A stretch of DNA of 64,000 bases, taken from NCBI RefSeq assembly GCF_009856445.1, contig NZ_WMFA01000001.1, positions 434,001 through 498,000 of the forward strand, written 5' to 3'. The translations under genes were made by a program, and so were the position numbers. The notes under the pieces were generated by a model. It was not told where the DNA came from, did not search any database, and saw only the letters and a program-made list of their open reading frames with translations. This document shows, piece after piece, positions 44,124-52,732 of this stretch (the first letter of the stretch is position 1; every line of letters begins with the position of its first letter). This DNA comes from Halobacillus litoralis. GTDB taxonomy: Bacteria; Bacillota; Bacilli; Bacillales; Halobacillaceae.

Positions 44124-46040
44124 GTGAATGGGATGAACGTACCTTTTATAGGGGAAGTTCCTTCAGATATCGTGGTGTCCTGGATTGTAACCATTCTTTT
44201 GGGCGCAGCCTTGTTTTGGTGGTTGACGACGAGAAGGAAATGGCCATTGGTTTGGGATTATATGACGACGACGGACAACCGGAAAATTGGAACGATGTAC
44301 ATTTTGCTTTCCATGGTTTTCTTTATCCGTGGGGGCATTGATGCCATGTTTATCCGGACCCAGCTGGCTATACCGGAAAATGATTTTTGGGTCTTCCAAT
44401 CTCAAAAGTATAACGAAGTTTTTACGACGCATGGGACAGTCATGATTTTTTTCGTCTCCATGCCTTTGTTGATCGGTTTAATGAATATCGCAGTGCCTCT
44501 TCAATTGGGGGCCAATGATCTTGCTTTCCCTTATTTGAATGCGATCAGTTTTTGGTTGTTTGTGGCCGGCGGGGTCATTTTCAATATGGCTTTCTTCTTT
44601 AATGCTGCCCCAAATGCGGGTTGGACTTCCTATGCGCCTCTCGCGACGGATACGTTCACGACGGGTCCTAATAACAACTACTACATATTCGGCCTTCAAG
44701 TCTCAGGCTTGGGTACGATTTTTACAGCCATCAATATGATTGTCACCATCTTCCGTCTCCGTGCACCAGGGATGAAGATGACAAGGATGCCCTTATTTTC
44801 GTGGGCCACCCTCATCACATCCTTTCTTATCATGATTGCTTTCCCGGTTTTAACAATAGCGCTGTTGTTATTGATGTTTGATCGGATTTACGGAACGAGC
44901 TTCTTTCTTGGGGAATACGGAGATCCTGTGTACTGGCAGCACTTGTTCTGGATTTTTGGTCATCCGGAAGTGTATATTTTGATTCTGCCTGCCTTCGGAA
45001 TCTTTTCGGATGTCATCTCAACTTTTTCAAGAAAAAGAGTGTATGGGTACACATCCATGGTGGTTGCAATTGCGTTGATTGGATTACTAGGATTTATGGT
45101 ATGGGCACACCACATGTTTACAGTGGGACTTGGTGCTTTGGCCAATTCTATTTTTGCCATCACAACGATGTTAATTGCCGTTCCCACCGGCATCAAAGTA
45201 TTCAACTGGTTGTTTACGATGCGAAAAGGCGTGGTGAGAATAACGACTCCTATGCTGTTTTCATTAGGATTTATCCCTACATTCGTCATTGGAGGAGTGA
45301 CAGGGGTCATGCTGGCCGTTGCAGCGGCAGACTACCAGTATCATGATTCGTATTTCGTTGTTGCCCATTTTCACTATACGATGATAGGCGGCACGATTCT
45401 CGGGGCATTTGCAGGCATTTATTATTGGTATCCGAAAATGACCGGGAAGATGCTTGATGAAAAACTGGGAAAATGGCATTTCTGGCTCTTTATCATCGGA
45501 TTTCATTTAACATTTATGCCTCAGCACTTTGCAGGCTTAAATGGAATGCCGCGCCGCGTATATACCTATACGTGGGAAGATGGTGTATTCCTATTGAATT
45601 TCGTCAGTACGATCGGAGCGTTTTTGATGGGGGCGAGTATGCTGTTTGTTGCATGGAATTTGTACAAGACTCATCGACTTACTGACCCTGTGGGTGCGGA
45701 TCCGTGGGACGGCCGGACATTGGAATGGACCGTCGGATCACCAGCGCCTGAACATCCGTTTCAACCTGTTCCGCAAATCAATTCTATCGATGCTTACTGG
45801 TACAGCAAAGTAGAAAGAAAGAGGCTGCCAGAATCCGAAGAGGCCAGACCTTCTCCGATCGCTATCCAAACGGTGGCTCCTGTTCTGCTTGCAGGTGTTT
45901 TGATTGTCATGAGCGTCGGTTTTATATATGGATGGGTTTGGATGCAGATCATAGGTGGAATCGCTGCACTGGGTTTCTTTATCTACCGTGTGTTTAATGA
46001 TGAAAGAAAAGCTGTGTATCGAAAGGAGGAAGAGTCATGA
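44124..46040 (+). CDS. coxA: cytochrome c oxidase subunit I (A1 type)
   Basis: A 638-residue heme-copper oxidase subunit I. Ligand and proton-channel sites are visible: FTTHGTVMIFF (heme His), GHPEVYILILPAFG (CuB His, cross-linked Tyr and E of the D-channel), AHHMFTVG (CuB His pair) and VAHFHYTMIGG (heme Hs). The C-terminal extension with further membrane helices is as in Bacillus CtaD. GTG 44124 or ATG 44133 may be the start. The stop overlaps coxC by 4 bases. Confidence 0.95.
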   Translation: MNGMNVPFIGEVPSDIVVSWIVTILLGAALFWWLTTRRKWPLVWDYMTTTDNRKIGTMYILLSMVFFIRGGIDAMFIRTQLAIPENDFWVFQSQKYNEVFTTHGTVMIFFVSMPLLIGLMNIAVPLQLGANDLAFPYLNAISFWLFVAGGVIFNMAFFFNAAPNAGWTSYAPLATDTFTTGPNNNYYIFGLQVSGLGTIFTAINMIVTIFRLRAPGMKMTRMPLFSWATLITSFLIMIAFPVLTIALLLLMFDRIYGTSFFLGEYGDPVYWQHLFWIFGHPEVYILILPAFGIFSDVISTFSRKRVYGYTSMVVAIALIGLLGFMVWAHHMFTVGLGALANSIFAITTMLIAVPTGIKVFNWLFTMRKGVVRITTPMLFSLGFIPTFVIGGVTGVMLAVAAADYQYHDSYFVVAHFHYTMIGGTILGAFAGIYYWYPKMTGKMLDEKLGKWHFWLFIIGFHLTFMPQHFAGLNGMPRRVYTYTWEDGVFLLNFVSTIGAFLMGASMLFVAWNLYKTHRLTDPVGADPWDGRTLEWTVGSPAPEHPFQPVPQINSIDAYWYSKVERKRLPESEEARPSPIAIQTVAPVLLAGVLIVMSVGFIYGWVWMQIIGGIAALGFFIYRVFNDERKAVYRKEEES

Positions 46041-46609
46041 AACAGACGTCGGAGGTGTTATTCAATGACAAACGACTCGGTTTTTTCCTCTACTTAGTTG
46101 TCGAAGCCATCATGTTTGCAACATTGTTCGCTACCTATATCCTTTACACCCCTTCATCCAGGGGAGCGGATCCTACAGAAGTGTACGAGCTTCGAACCGT
46201 CATATTGACATCCGTTTTCCTCCTTTCAAGCAGCGGTACATTACTAATAGCGGAGAGTGGATTGGAAAATTGGAACCGGCTTAAGATTTGGATTGGACTG
46301 GGGACGACCTTTCTGCTCGGGAGCATTTTTATGGGGTTGGAAATCCATGAATTTTACAAGTACTGGAGTGAAGGCTACACCCTTACGATGAACAACTTCC
46401 TTGCTTCCTTTTATGTACTCGTTGGGCTTCATGCGTCACACGTTGCATTTGGGCTGGTATGGATGATTCTTTTAATGGTCCAGCTCAAGCAGACGATGCC
46501 GAAGTCTTTGTTCAAAGAAAAACACAAGATCTTCAACTATTACTGGCATTTCGTCGATGTCATCTGGGTACTCATCATCCTTATCGTCTACGCACCTTAC
46601 CTTTTCTAA
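46037..46609 (+). CDS. coxC: cytochrome c oxidase subunit III
   Basis: A 190-residue subunit III with five membrane helices (LGFFLYLVVEAIMFATLFAT, then LHASHVAFGLVWMILLMVQ, FNYYWHFVDVIWVLIILIVY). It overlaps coxA by ATGA. No subunit IV gene follows; instead a palindromic repeat and a converging gene come next. Confidence 0.93.
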   Translation: MKQTSEVLFNDKRLGFFLYLVVEAIMFATLFATYILYTPSSRGADPTEVYELRTVILTSVFLLSSSGTLLIAESGLENWNRLKIWIGLGTTFLLGSIFMGLEIHEFYKYWSEGYTLTMNNFLASFYVLVGLHASHVAFGLVWMILLMVQLKQTMPKSLFKEKHKIFNYYWHFVDVIWVLIILIVYAPYLF

Positions 46610-46629
46610 TATTAAAGTGTTTTTACAGA

Positions 46630-46863
46630 TAAGCTCCCTTTAGTTGAAGACTCAGTTTCGAGACTTCTGTTGGGTGGATGGGGGCTGCGGGGAATAGCTC
46701 GCTTTCCGCGGGAGCGCGGTGAGCCTCCTCGGACTGCGTCCTGTGGGGTCTCACCAAGCACTTTTATCCCGCAGGAGTCTCGCCATTCCCCTCCGCCCCT
46801 GACGCTCAACCCGGGCAACGAAACCTGGAAAGTCTCGAAGCTGAGTCTTCCACAATCCTGCCA
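46630..46863. repeat. nested palindromic repeat, locus 5 (single unit)
   Basis: A 234-base unit with left end TAAGCTCCCTTTAGTTGAAG, terminal repeat GACTCAGTTTCGAGAC, type I body (GGGGCTGCGGGGAATAGC paired with CCATTCCCC, core tip GGAC-tgc-GTCC) and a type II tail (CCCGGGCAACGAAACC) before the right terminal repeat and AATCCTGCCA. It lies between the converging coxC and YwaF genes. Confidence 0.87.
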
Positions 46864-46882
46864 TTATATTGAATGGTGGGGG

Positions 46883-47599
46883 CTATCTGTTTTTTTTGAT
46901 GAGCTTGTAAAGGAAATACATAAGGGAAAAAACAAAGAAGGCTGTTAAAACCAGGCTGATATAATACAGGACCCCATCTCCCATCCAATCAAGAGGAGTA
47001 CCGGCAATGGGAGGACCCTTCAAGTACAGATAATTGGTTTGGAAAAAAGTATTGAAAATGAAGATGAATACACTGTATATGATTAAGTAGAAGAAGGTTT
47101 CCAACAAGTCTTTACCCCTGATCGTGACTTTTGTCGATACAATCAAAAATAGACTGGTCCAGGAGATAGCCATGTGATGCACAAAGAACTTCCAAAACCG
47201 GAAGTGCTCATATCCATGAGGAATATCGGGAGTGATTAAGGCAATGGCTGCTGGCAGAATACCTATGAAAAAAGTGATTTTAATAAGTTTCGGGTGATAG
47301 GTAAGGAGTGCGGCCACCCCCAATAAAGATGCAATTCCGCATAAATGCAGGGGGAGATGGCTTCCTTCCATCCAGAGACCGTGTATGATCGTCCAGGTTT
47401 GATAGCTGATCTCAGAAAGGATTAACAACAATAATAGACTGAAACGCACAAGGTTGTGTAGTACATTGGAATTCTTTAAAGATCGATGCATCACAAGGAT
47501 ACCGATAGAAACCACCAAGTAAATGGAGAGCATCCATGTATGGCTGGTTCCGAATGTAATAAAGGTTTGGTCAATTCGTTCACTGAACCATGCTTCCAT
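46883..47599 (-). CDS. ywaF: TIGR02206 family membrane protein (YwaF)
   Basis: A 238-residue protein of about seven membrane segments, matching the YwaF/TIGR02206 family: LPLHLCGIASLLGVAALLT, ILPAAIALITPDIPHGYEHFRF-type segment, and KGPPIAGTPLDWMGDG. Function unknown. AGGAGGC precedes the ATG. Confidence 0.85.
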   Translation of the reverse strand: MEAWFSERIDQTFITFGTSHTWMLSIYLVVSIGILVMHRSLKNSNVLHNLVRFSLLLLLILSEISYQTWTIIHGLWMEGSHLPLHLCGIASLLGVAALLTYHPKLIKITFFIGILPAAIALITPDIPHGYEHFRFWKFFVHHMAISWTSLFLIVSTKVTIRGKDLLETFFYLIIYSVFIFIFNTFFQTNYLYLKGPPIAGTPLDWMGDGVLYYISLVLTAFFVFSLMYFLYKLIKKNR

Positions 47600-47672
47600 A
47601 ATAGCCTCCTAGAGAACGGGCTTTAGCTGTGCTATGATTCTACCATATCATTTGGCTGAAGAGAGGGTCGAT

Positions 47673-47891
47673 ATGAAAAAGATCAATTGCTTTCGCTGCA
47701 AGCACTTTCGTACAACATGGAACCCGGCATTTCCGAGAGCTTGCGAGGCTTACGGTTTCAAAACGAAAGAAATGCCATCCGCATTTGTTTTGAAATCGAC
47801 TGGATCCGAATGCTTGCAATTTGCTGAAAAGAACCAAAAAAAGAAGAATAATAAAGCCGGGAACCCCTCCATGATTGATTACCGACTGTAA
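47673..47891 (+). CDS. small cysteine-rich protein, function unknown
   Basis: A 72-residue protein beginning MKKINCFRCKHFRTTWNPAF with a CxxC pair and two later cysteines (RACEAYGF, GSECLQF), which may bind a zinc ion. ATG 47673 is taken because GAGAGGG is 5 bases before it; the open frame reaches 47634. I recognise the pattern from other Bacillaceae but cannot assign a function. Confidence 0.72.
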   Translation: MKKINCFRCKHFRTTWNPAFPRACEAYGFKTKEMPSAFVLKSTGSECLQFAEKNQKKKNNKAGNPSMIDYRL

Positions 47892-48019
47892 ATTAAATGA
47901 AATTTCAGAATATGTATGTACACTCGCTTATTCTATGGTATGCTGATGAATATTTCACTAAGCCGAATAAAATAGAGAGCGGCTGAAAAAGGTGAATGAG
48001 TGAGAGGAGTGTAGAAAGT

Positions 48020-49363
48020 ATGGCGAGAGAACAATGGGGGACGAAGCTGGGCTTTATGCTTGCCGCGATGGGGTCAGCTGTCGGACTCGGAAATATATGG
48101 AGATTCTCCTTCGTAGCAGGAAATAATGGCGGAGGCGCCTTTTTAATCTTGTATTTATTATTTGTACTCTTAATTGGTGTACCCCTGTTATTGACTGAAG
48201 TTAGTATTGGAAGGAAAGCAGAGAGCGACGTTGTCGGCTCATTCCAAAAGCTTGCACCTAAGACTCCCTGGTATTTGACTGGGTTCTTTGGTATAGCCAG
48301 TGCTTTCTTGATTTTAGGATTTTATGCTGTAGTAGCTGGATGGGCGATCTTTTATTTCTGGAATTATATCAATGGTTCATTCTTTACTTCGCCTGAAGTC
48401 GGTTATGATGGCGCTTTTGGTCAATTTATCAGCCACTCATGGCATCCGATTGCCTGGACGGCACTCTTCATGATTCTGACGATTGTCATTGTATTGAGTG
48501 GTGTTAAGAAAGGGATCGAAGCGGCGAACAAAATTTTCATGCCTTTACTGGCTATCATTTTGATTGGTCTTGCGTTCTTCAGCCTTTCTTTGGATGGGGC
48601 ATCAGAAGGTTTGAAATTCTTATTCCAGCCGGACTGGACTGCGTTTAGTAATCCTTCCATTTATATAGCGGCTTTGGGGCAGGCTTTTTTCTCCTTAAGC
48701 CTTGGAATGGGAGCTATGCTGACGTATGGCAGTTATTTAAAAAAAGAAAACAAGTTACCAAGTGCGACGCTTGGCATCGGCATCATGGATACATTTTTTG
48801 CCGTGATATCAGGTGTGGTGATTTTTCCAGCTGTATTTGCTTTTGGAATTGACCCAAGTTCAGGCCCGCCGCTTGTATTTATTACACTACCAAGTATTTT
48901 TGAGCAGATGCCGTTTGGCGGAATTATCGGGCTGGTGTTCTTCTTCGCTTTGATTTTAGCCTCCTTATCATCATCTGTCTCTATTCTGGAAGTACCGACC
49001 GCTTACTTTATGAGAGCTTTTGGTTGGACACGGTTTGCTACGAGTGTGTTGGTAGGCTCGATTATGTTTGTGCTCGGAATTGGCGTATCCCTAGGCTTTG
49101 GCTTATGGTCCGGCGTCACCCCTATTGGAGACTTGAATATCCTCGACTCGATGGATTATATCGCCTCCAACATCCTGCTTCCTCTTGGAGGTCTATCCAT
49201 GGCCCTTCTTGTAGGCTGGTACTTCAAAAAATCCGAAGCATTGGAAGCTACGGATATGAAAAATGGGCTGCTTGGCAACCTATGGTTTACGATCATCAAG
49301 TTCATTGCTCCCATCATGATCATTGTCATCTTCTTAAACCAAATCGGAGTCATCTCCCTATAA
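48020..49363 (+). CDS. sodium-dependent transporter of the NSS (SNF) family
   Basis: A 447-residue Na+-coupled symporter for amino acids or similar solutes, with about 11-12 membrane segments. The N-terminal signature WGTKLGFMLAAMGSAVGLGN then IWRF holds the Na+-site region. Start ATG 48020 (MAREQWG) gives the usual N-terminus with GAGAGGAG upstream; ATG 47996 would add 8 residues. Ends at a terminator. Substrate unknown. Confidence 0.9.
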   Translation: MAREQWGTKLGFMLAAMGSAVGLGNIWRFSFVAGNNGGGAFLILYLLFVLLIGVPLLLTEVSIGRKAESDVVGSFQKLAPKTPWYLTGFFGIASAFLILGFYAVVAGWAIFYFWNYINGSFFTSPEVGYDGAFGQFISHSWHPIAWTALFMILTIVIVLSGVKKGIEAANKIFMPLLAIILIGLAFFSLSLDGASEGLKFLFQPDWTAFSNPSIYIAALGQAFFSLSLGMGAMLTYGSYLKKENKLPSATLGIGIMDTFFAVISGVVIFPAVFAFGIDPSSGPPLVFITLPSIFEQMPFGGIIGLVFFFALILASLSSSVSILEVPTAYFMRAFGWTRFATSVLVGSIMFVLGIGVSLGFGLWSGVTPIGDLNILDSMDYIASNILLPLGGLSMALLVGWYFKKSEALEATDMKNGLLGNLWFTIIKFIAPIMIIVIFLNQIGVISL

Positions 49364-49375
49364 TTCCAAAACCCA

Positions 49376-49406
49376 GGAACCTCGACCACTCGTCGGGGTT
49401 CTTTTT
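49376..49406 (+). terminator. terminator of the NSS transporter gene
   Basis: GAACCTCGAC pairs with GTCGGGGTTC (one G-U pair) followed by T6. Confidence 0.82.
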
Positions 49407-49445
49407 TACATGCTTGAATTATCATAGCTACTTACTAAAGAATAT

Positions 49446-49701
49446 GGCAGGTTTTCTGAAGACTCAGTTTCGAGACTTATGCTGAGTGGACGGGGTCTAC
49501 GGGGAATAGCTCGCTTTCCGCGGGAGCGCGGTGAGCCTCCTCGGACTGCTCACCAAGCACTTTTTTCCCGCAGTACGCAGTCCGAGCAAGCTCGGCGCTC
49601 CCCACAGGAAAGCGAGTTGCTTCCCAGCCACCCCTAACGCTTAACTAGGCAACGAACCCTGGAAACATCTCGAAACTGAGTCTTCAACTATAGGGAGCTT
49701 A
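49446..49701. repeat. nested palindromic repeat, locus 6 (type I/type II chimera, inverted orientation)
   Basis: The ends are reversed relative to locus 5: GGCAGGTTTTCTGAAG comes first and AACTATAGGGAGCTTA last. The left half is type I (ACGGGGAATAGCTCGC, CCGCGGGAGCGCGGTGAG). After CCCGCAG the sequence switches to the type II right half (CTCGGCGCTCCC, GCTTCCCAGCCACCCC). The two halves no longer form one continuous palindrome. 49702-49842 shows only the leader of the next gene. Confidence 0.85.
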
Positions 49702-49842
49702 TTTGGAATATTGGTTAGAGGGATTTTGGAAGGTAACTTTTTAACATTTGATGAAACTGCTGGAGAGAAAAGGACAGGGGGGAGGGGAACATGTTAAACT
49801 ACGACAGAGAACCATCTTTTATGGAAAAGGAGAAAACGATTT

Positions 49843-50142
49843 ATGGCAATCACCAACAAAACGGTCTTGAAAAAGATGTCCAGTGAGATACAGGAAGCGA
49901 TGCTCCAGCATGGAGATGAGCAAAAAGTGAGGGAGCATGTGCGTTCGGTGAAATTGCTTGCAGACTTACTATTAGAGGAAGAGGCAAGTACACAAAGTTC
50001 ACCGGCTGCAGTCCAGGAACCAACCGTTGAAGAAATACGCAAGATGATGGGAGCAGGCAGTCCTGAGCCCGTCCAGAAAGAGAATAAAGAAACAAAAATC
50101 GACCATGACGAGGCCAATGGCTCTTCCATTTTCGATTTTTAA
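49843..50142 (+). CDS. ywdI: YwdI family protein
   Basis: A 99-residue hydrophilic protein. The N-terminal helical part (SSEIQEAMLQHGDEQKVREH) matches YwdI; the C-terminal part is acidic and disordered with a terminal SSIFDF. AAAAGGAG precedes the ATG. It is 12 bases from ywdK, the same order as in Bacillus subtilis. Function unknown. Confidence 0.82.
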   Translation: MAITNKTVLKKMSSEIQEAMLQHGDEQKVREHVRSVKLLADLLLEEEASTQSSPAAVQEPTVEEIRKMMGAGSPEPVQKENKETKIDHDEANGSSIFDF

Positions 50143-50154
50143 GGGGGAGAAGAA

Positions 50155-50523
50155 ATGAAGATATTTTTAATTTTAGCCGTTATTAATGGATTTTTAGCCG
50201 TCGCTTTAGGTGCCTTCGGGGCTCATGGACTCGAAGGGAAAGTCTCCGAAAAGGGATTGGATCAATGGGGGAAAGCCGTTGATTACCAAATGTTCCATAC
50301 GATGGCTTTGTTTGTCACAGCTTTATTGATGAGCAAAATCCAGGCCGGTGCTATGACGGGTGCAGGTTGGTTTTTTTTCATCGGAATTCTGCTGTTTTCC
50401 GGAAGTCTTTACATCTATGCGACATCTGGAATTAAAGTATTTGCTATGATAACTCCGTTCGGTGGCCTTTCATTTTTGATCGGCTGGATTTTGCTGGGGT
50501 ATGCGATTATTAAGAATCATTAA
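50155..50523 (+). CDS. ywdK: DUF423 membrane protein (YwdK)
   Basis: A 122-residue membrane protein with four helices; the N-terminal FLAVALGAFGAHGLEGKVSE and AVDYQMFHTMALFVTALL are hallmark DUF423 sequence. AGGGGGAG precedes the ATG. In operon with ywdI. Function unknown. Confidence 0.92.
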   Translation: MKIFLILAVINGFLAVALGAFGAHGLEGKVSEKGLDQWGKAVDYQMFHTMALFVTALLMSKIQAGAMTGAGWFFFIGILLFSGSLYIYATSGIKVFAMITPFGGLSFLIGWILLGYAIIKNH

Positions 50524-50525
50524 TA

Positions 50526-50774
50526 CTAGAAGTAAAGGATGGTCGTGAAAAATAGAAGAATAACCGCCCTCAAAAGTTGAATGATGGCATTTACTTTTTG
50601 CTGGCGTTTCATCTCGAGCATCCCCTCCAAGGCGAAGCTCCCGGCTAGAACATAGAACATGAGTAAGATGATCCATTGGTGTTCGAGCTGAAATAAACCG
50701 ACCACGGCAAGGATTACAGCTAACAAAAGGGCACCTAACTGGGCTCTTTGGTAACTCTCATATGGAGGTCGCAT
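50526..50774 (-). CDS. small membrane protein, function unknown
   Basis: An 82-residue protein with two clear hydrophobic segments (LGALLLAVILAVVGLFQL, WIILLMFYVLAGSFALEG) and a third near the end (AVILLFFTTILYF). AAGGGTG precedes the ATG. It converges on ywdK with a 2-base gap. No family recognised beyond general Bacillaceae membrane proteins. Confidence 0.7.
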   Translation of the reverse strand: MRPPYESYQRAQLGALLLAVILAVVGLFQLEHQWIILLMFYVLAGSFALEGMLEMKRQQKVNAIIQLLRAVILLFFTTILYF

Positions 50775-50826
50775 TTGTACACCCTTTTCTTTTGGCGTTT
50801 AGCCATTAATTATGAATATGGAAATG

Positions 50827-50858
50827 AAAAACTCGCTACCGAAATAGCGAGTTTTTTT
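50827..50858. terminator. terminator downstream of gerQ
   Basis: AAAACTCGCTA pairs with TAGCGAGTTTT; T-run on plus and A-run giving minus T-run. On the minus strand it ends gerQ. Confidence 0.85.
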
Positions 50859-50864
50859 GCTTCA

Positions 50865-51368
50865 TTAACGGGATTGAGGATTGGTCATACCCTGGCCGGT
50901 GCCAAAGGGGTAATTGTAGTTGATTTCCTCGTCGAATGTAATGTAATCAAGGTAAACCATCAAGAGTAAATAACGTTTCCCGGTTTGAGGATCGCTAAGT
51001 ATGATGTGGTCTCTTCCAGCGGCTTCGATAATGCCTTTGAAAACCTTAGCGTTCCACTGGTCATTGTTTTCAAAAGTCATATATACGGTTGCAGGTTTTC
51101 CTGCATTCAGCCGTAAAATATTCTCAATGTAGGATTCTTCAGAAGGTAACATATTCGGAGGATTAACGCCCCCTTTAGATTGTCCTTGCTGCATTTGCGG
51201 AAATTGAAAGCCACCTTGTTGACTCGGAGGCTGGGTTCCCTGTCCTTGCATTGGTGAAACCGGATAGTAATTCATATACGGGTTTTGGCCGTAATAGGGG
51301 GAAGATTGGCCGCCGTACATCGGCTGTCCCTGACCTTGCCCGCCCATTTGCGGTTTCTTTTGTGCCAA
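50865..51368 (-). CDS. gerQ: spore coat protein GerQ
   Basis: A 167-residue spore coat protein needed in Bacillus for CwlJ function and cross-linked in the coat by transglutaminase. The N-terminal half is Gln/Gly/Pro/Tyr-rich; the conserved C-terminal domain has SYIENILRLNAGKPATVYMT, NDQWNAKVFKGIIEAAGRDH and YLDYITFDEEINYNYPFG. Start TTG 51368 with AAGGAG 8 bases upstream; GTG 51377 is less well spaced. It lies directly downstream of the cwlJ remnant, as in the Bacillus cwlJ-gerQ operon. Confidence 0.95.
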   Translation of the reverse strand: MAQKKPQMGGQGQGQPMYGGQSSPYYGQNPYMNYYPVSPMQGQGTQPPSQQGGFQFPQMQQGQSKGGVNPPNMLPSEESYIENILRLNAGKPATVYMTFENNDQWNAKVFKGIIEAAGRDHIILSDPQTGKRYLLLMVYLDYITFDEEINYNYPFGTGQGMTNPQSR

Positions 51369-51389
51369 TTCAATCACTCCTTATTGGAA

Positions 51390-51818
51390 TTAATAAACAG
51401 TAGGACAGACAGACCGAGACGGAGAATAGAAGCAGTGGGGTTTGAACCTGCCCGTATTCCATTGATTGGACCCAAACCACTGAGCTCGGCAGTCTAGAGA
51501 AGACTTGACAAACCAAAGTGAATTCGTGGCAGGGTGGAACCGCTCCCCGTTGATCGTCCTTCTTGCAAGCCGTTTGTCTTTTTCCTGTGCCCTGTGGTAG
51601 AACTAGCCCTAGTGAGCAGCCTTAAAGCAGCCGGGAATCTGGAACGCCATCTTACGAACCGTATCGATTTCCGTAAAAGCAGTGCCATCTCCTCGCACAC
51701 GGTTGACTTCTGTATTTCCGACCATAAGCATGCCTCGTTTACCTTCTCCTTCAGCCTTTGTCCTCATAAGTATCGATAATAATCTCCCATCGGCCTGCTC
51801 GAAGGGGACAACAGCCAT
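51390..51818 (-). pseudogene. cwlJ: spore cortex-lytic enzyme CwlJ, broken by two amber codons
   Basis: The frame from ATG 51818 to TAA 51390 is 142 codons, the exact length I know for CwlJ, and aligns throughout: MAVVPFEQADGRLL, AEGEGKRGMLMVGN, then after the stops FYHRAQEKDKRLARRTINGE, TNSLWFVK and TGRFKPHCFYSP. Codon 70 (51609-51611) and codon 72 (51603-51605) are TAG, where CwlJ has the HGYFY region. Codon 21 is Lys where CwlJ has the catalytic Glu (RTKAEGE for RAEAEGE). No frameshifts. A 69-residue N-terminal product could be made but should be inactive. Confidence 0.88.
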
Positions 51819-51917
51819 GCGGTCACCTCACTTTAATAAAGGCATGATTGCATGTTCTTTAACACTATATGTTGGACGCCCGGGGAGATATGATTAAAAA
51901 AATATTCTGATGGACAA

Positions 51918-51948
51918 CAAAAAAGGACCTCCCTAGAAGGGACGTCCT
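51918..51948 (-). terminator. minus-strand terminator between repeat C and cwlJ
   Basis: AGGACCTCCC pairs with GGGACGTCCT (one C-C mismatch) with a T-run on the minus strand. No minus-strand gene lies directly upstream other than repeat composite C, which is unusual. Confidence 0.6.
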
Positions 51949-51979
51949 CTTACTGTTCTTCAACAATATGGAAGGATTA

Positions 51980-52709
51980 TGGAAGACTCAGTTTCGAGAC
52001 TTCTATTGAGTGGATGGGGCTGCGGGGAATGACTCGCTTTCCGCGGGAGCGCGTTGAGCCTCCTCAGGCTGACGCCTTCCGGGGTCTCACCTAGCACTCT
52101 TTTCCCGCAGGAGTCTCGCCATTCCCCTCCGCCCACTTACCAAGGATGATTCTCGAAACCACTACTTAAAAAATCAGCTCGTATGGTTATGAGAAGTGAA
52201 TGATATAAACGCTACCCCATTGACGTTTAGCAAACGCAATTGCTTGATACAACGCACTATATACCCGCCTAGGGGAAAAGAATTGGAACCTTACTTATGA
52301 ATACAAGTGTTCGAATTATCCACTTCCTTCAACCATTCAAGCTGACCCTTTTAGAAGTGGTTTTGAGACACTTATAAGGTCAAGGGGCGGAGGGAAACGG
52401 TGAGACTCCTATCCTTTAGTGTGGAGGTGCCTCGGTCAGCGGGCGTATGGACTGGACTGAGCTGGCGGAGATAAAGGAAACACGGAGAGCGTAGCGATTC
52501 GATGTTGACTTATCGTACAGAAGCGAGGGAAGTCTCACTAGCCGCTAGGCGCCGGAACTGGATAACCCAAAGGACGTGTGGGACAGGTGAGACCCCGGAA
52601 GGCATAGCCTGAGGAGGCTCACCGCCCGCCCCATGGAAAGCGAACCGTTTCCCGGAGCCTCTAGAGTCACACAAACATCTCGAAACTGAGTCTTCAACTA
52701 AAGGGAGCG
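51980..52709 (-). repeat. composite nested palindromic repeat C (locus 7, reverse orientation)
   Basis: A 730-base reverse-oriented copy of composites A and B, filling most of the 950-base gap between cwlJ and hemQ. From the right: AGTTGAAGACTCAG end, long unit with tip AGGC-tat-GCCT and the conserved CGCTACGCTCTCCGTG block, conserved linker (about 52160-52350), short unit with tip AGGC-gtca-GCCT, and left terminal repeat. It lacks the 120-bp hairpin found in A and B, so GGTTCG joins directly to CTTTCC near 52635-52645. Confidence 0.92.
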
Positions 52710-52732
52710 TTAGTGGGGGGGATATTGGGCAC

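Noticed and set aside
51420-51480. tRNA-like look of GGGGTTTGAACCTGCC with a nearby CCA
   Set aside because: It lies inside the cwlJ frame and no acceptor, D or anticodon stems can be drawn.
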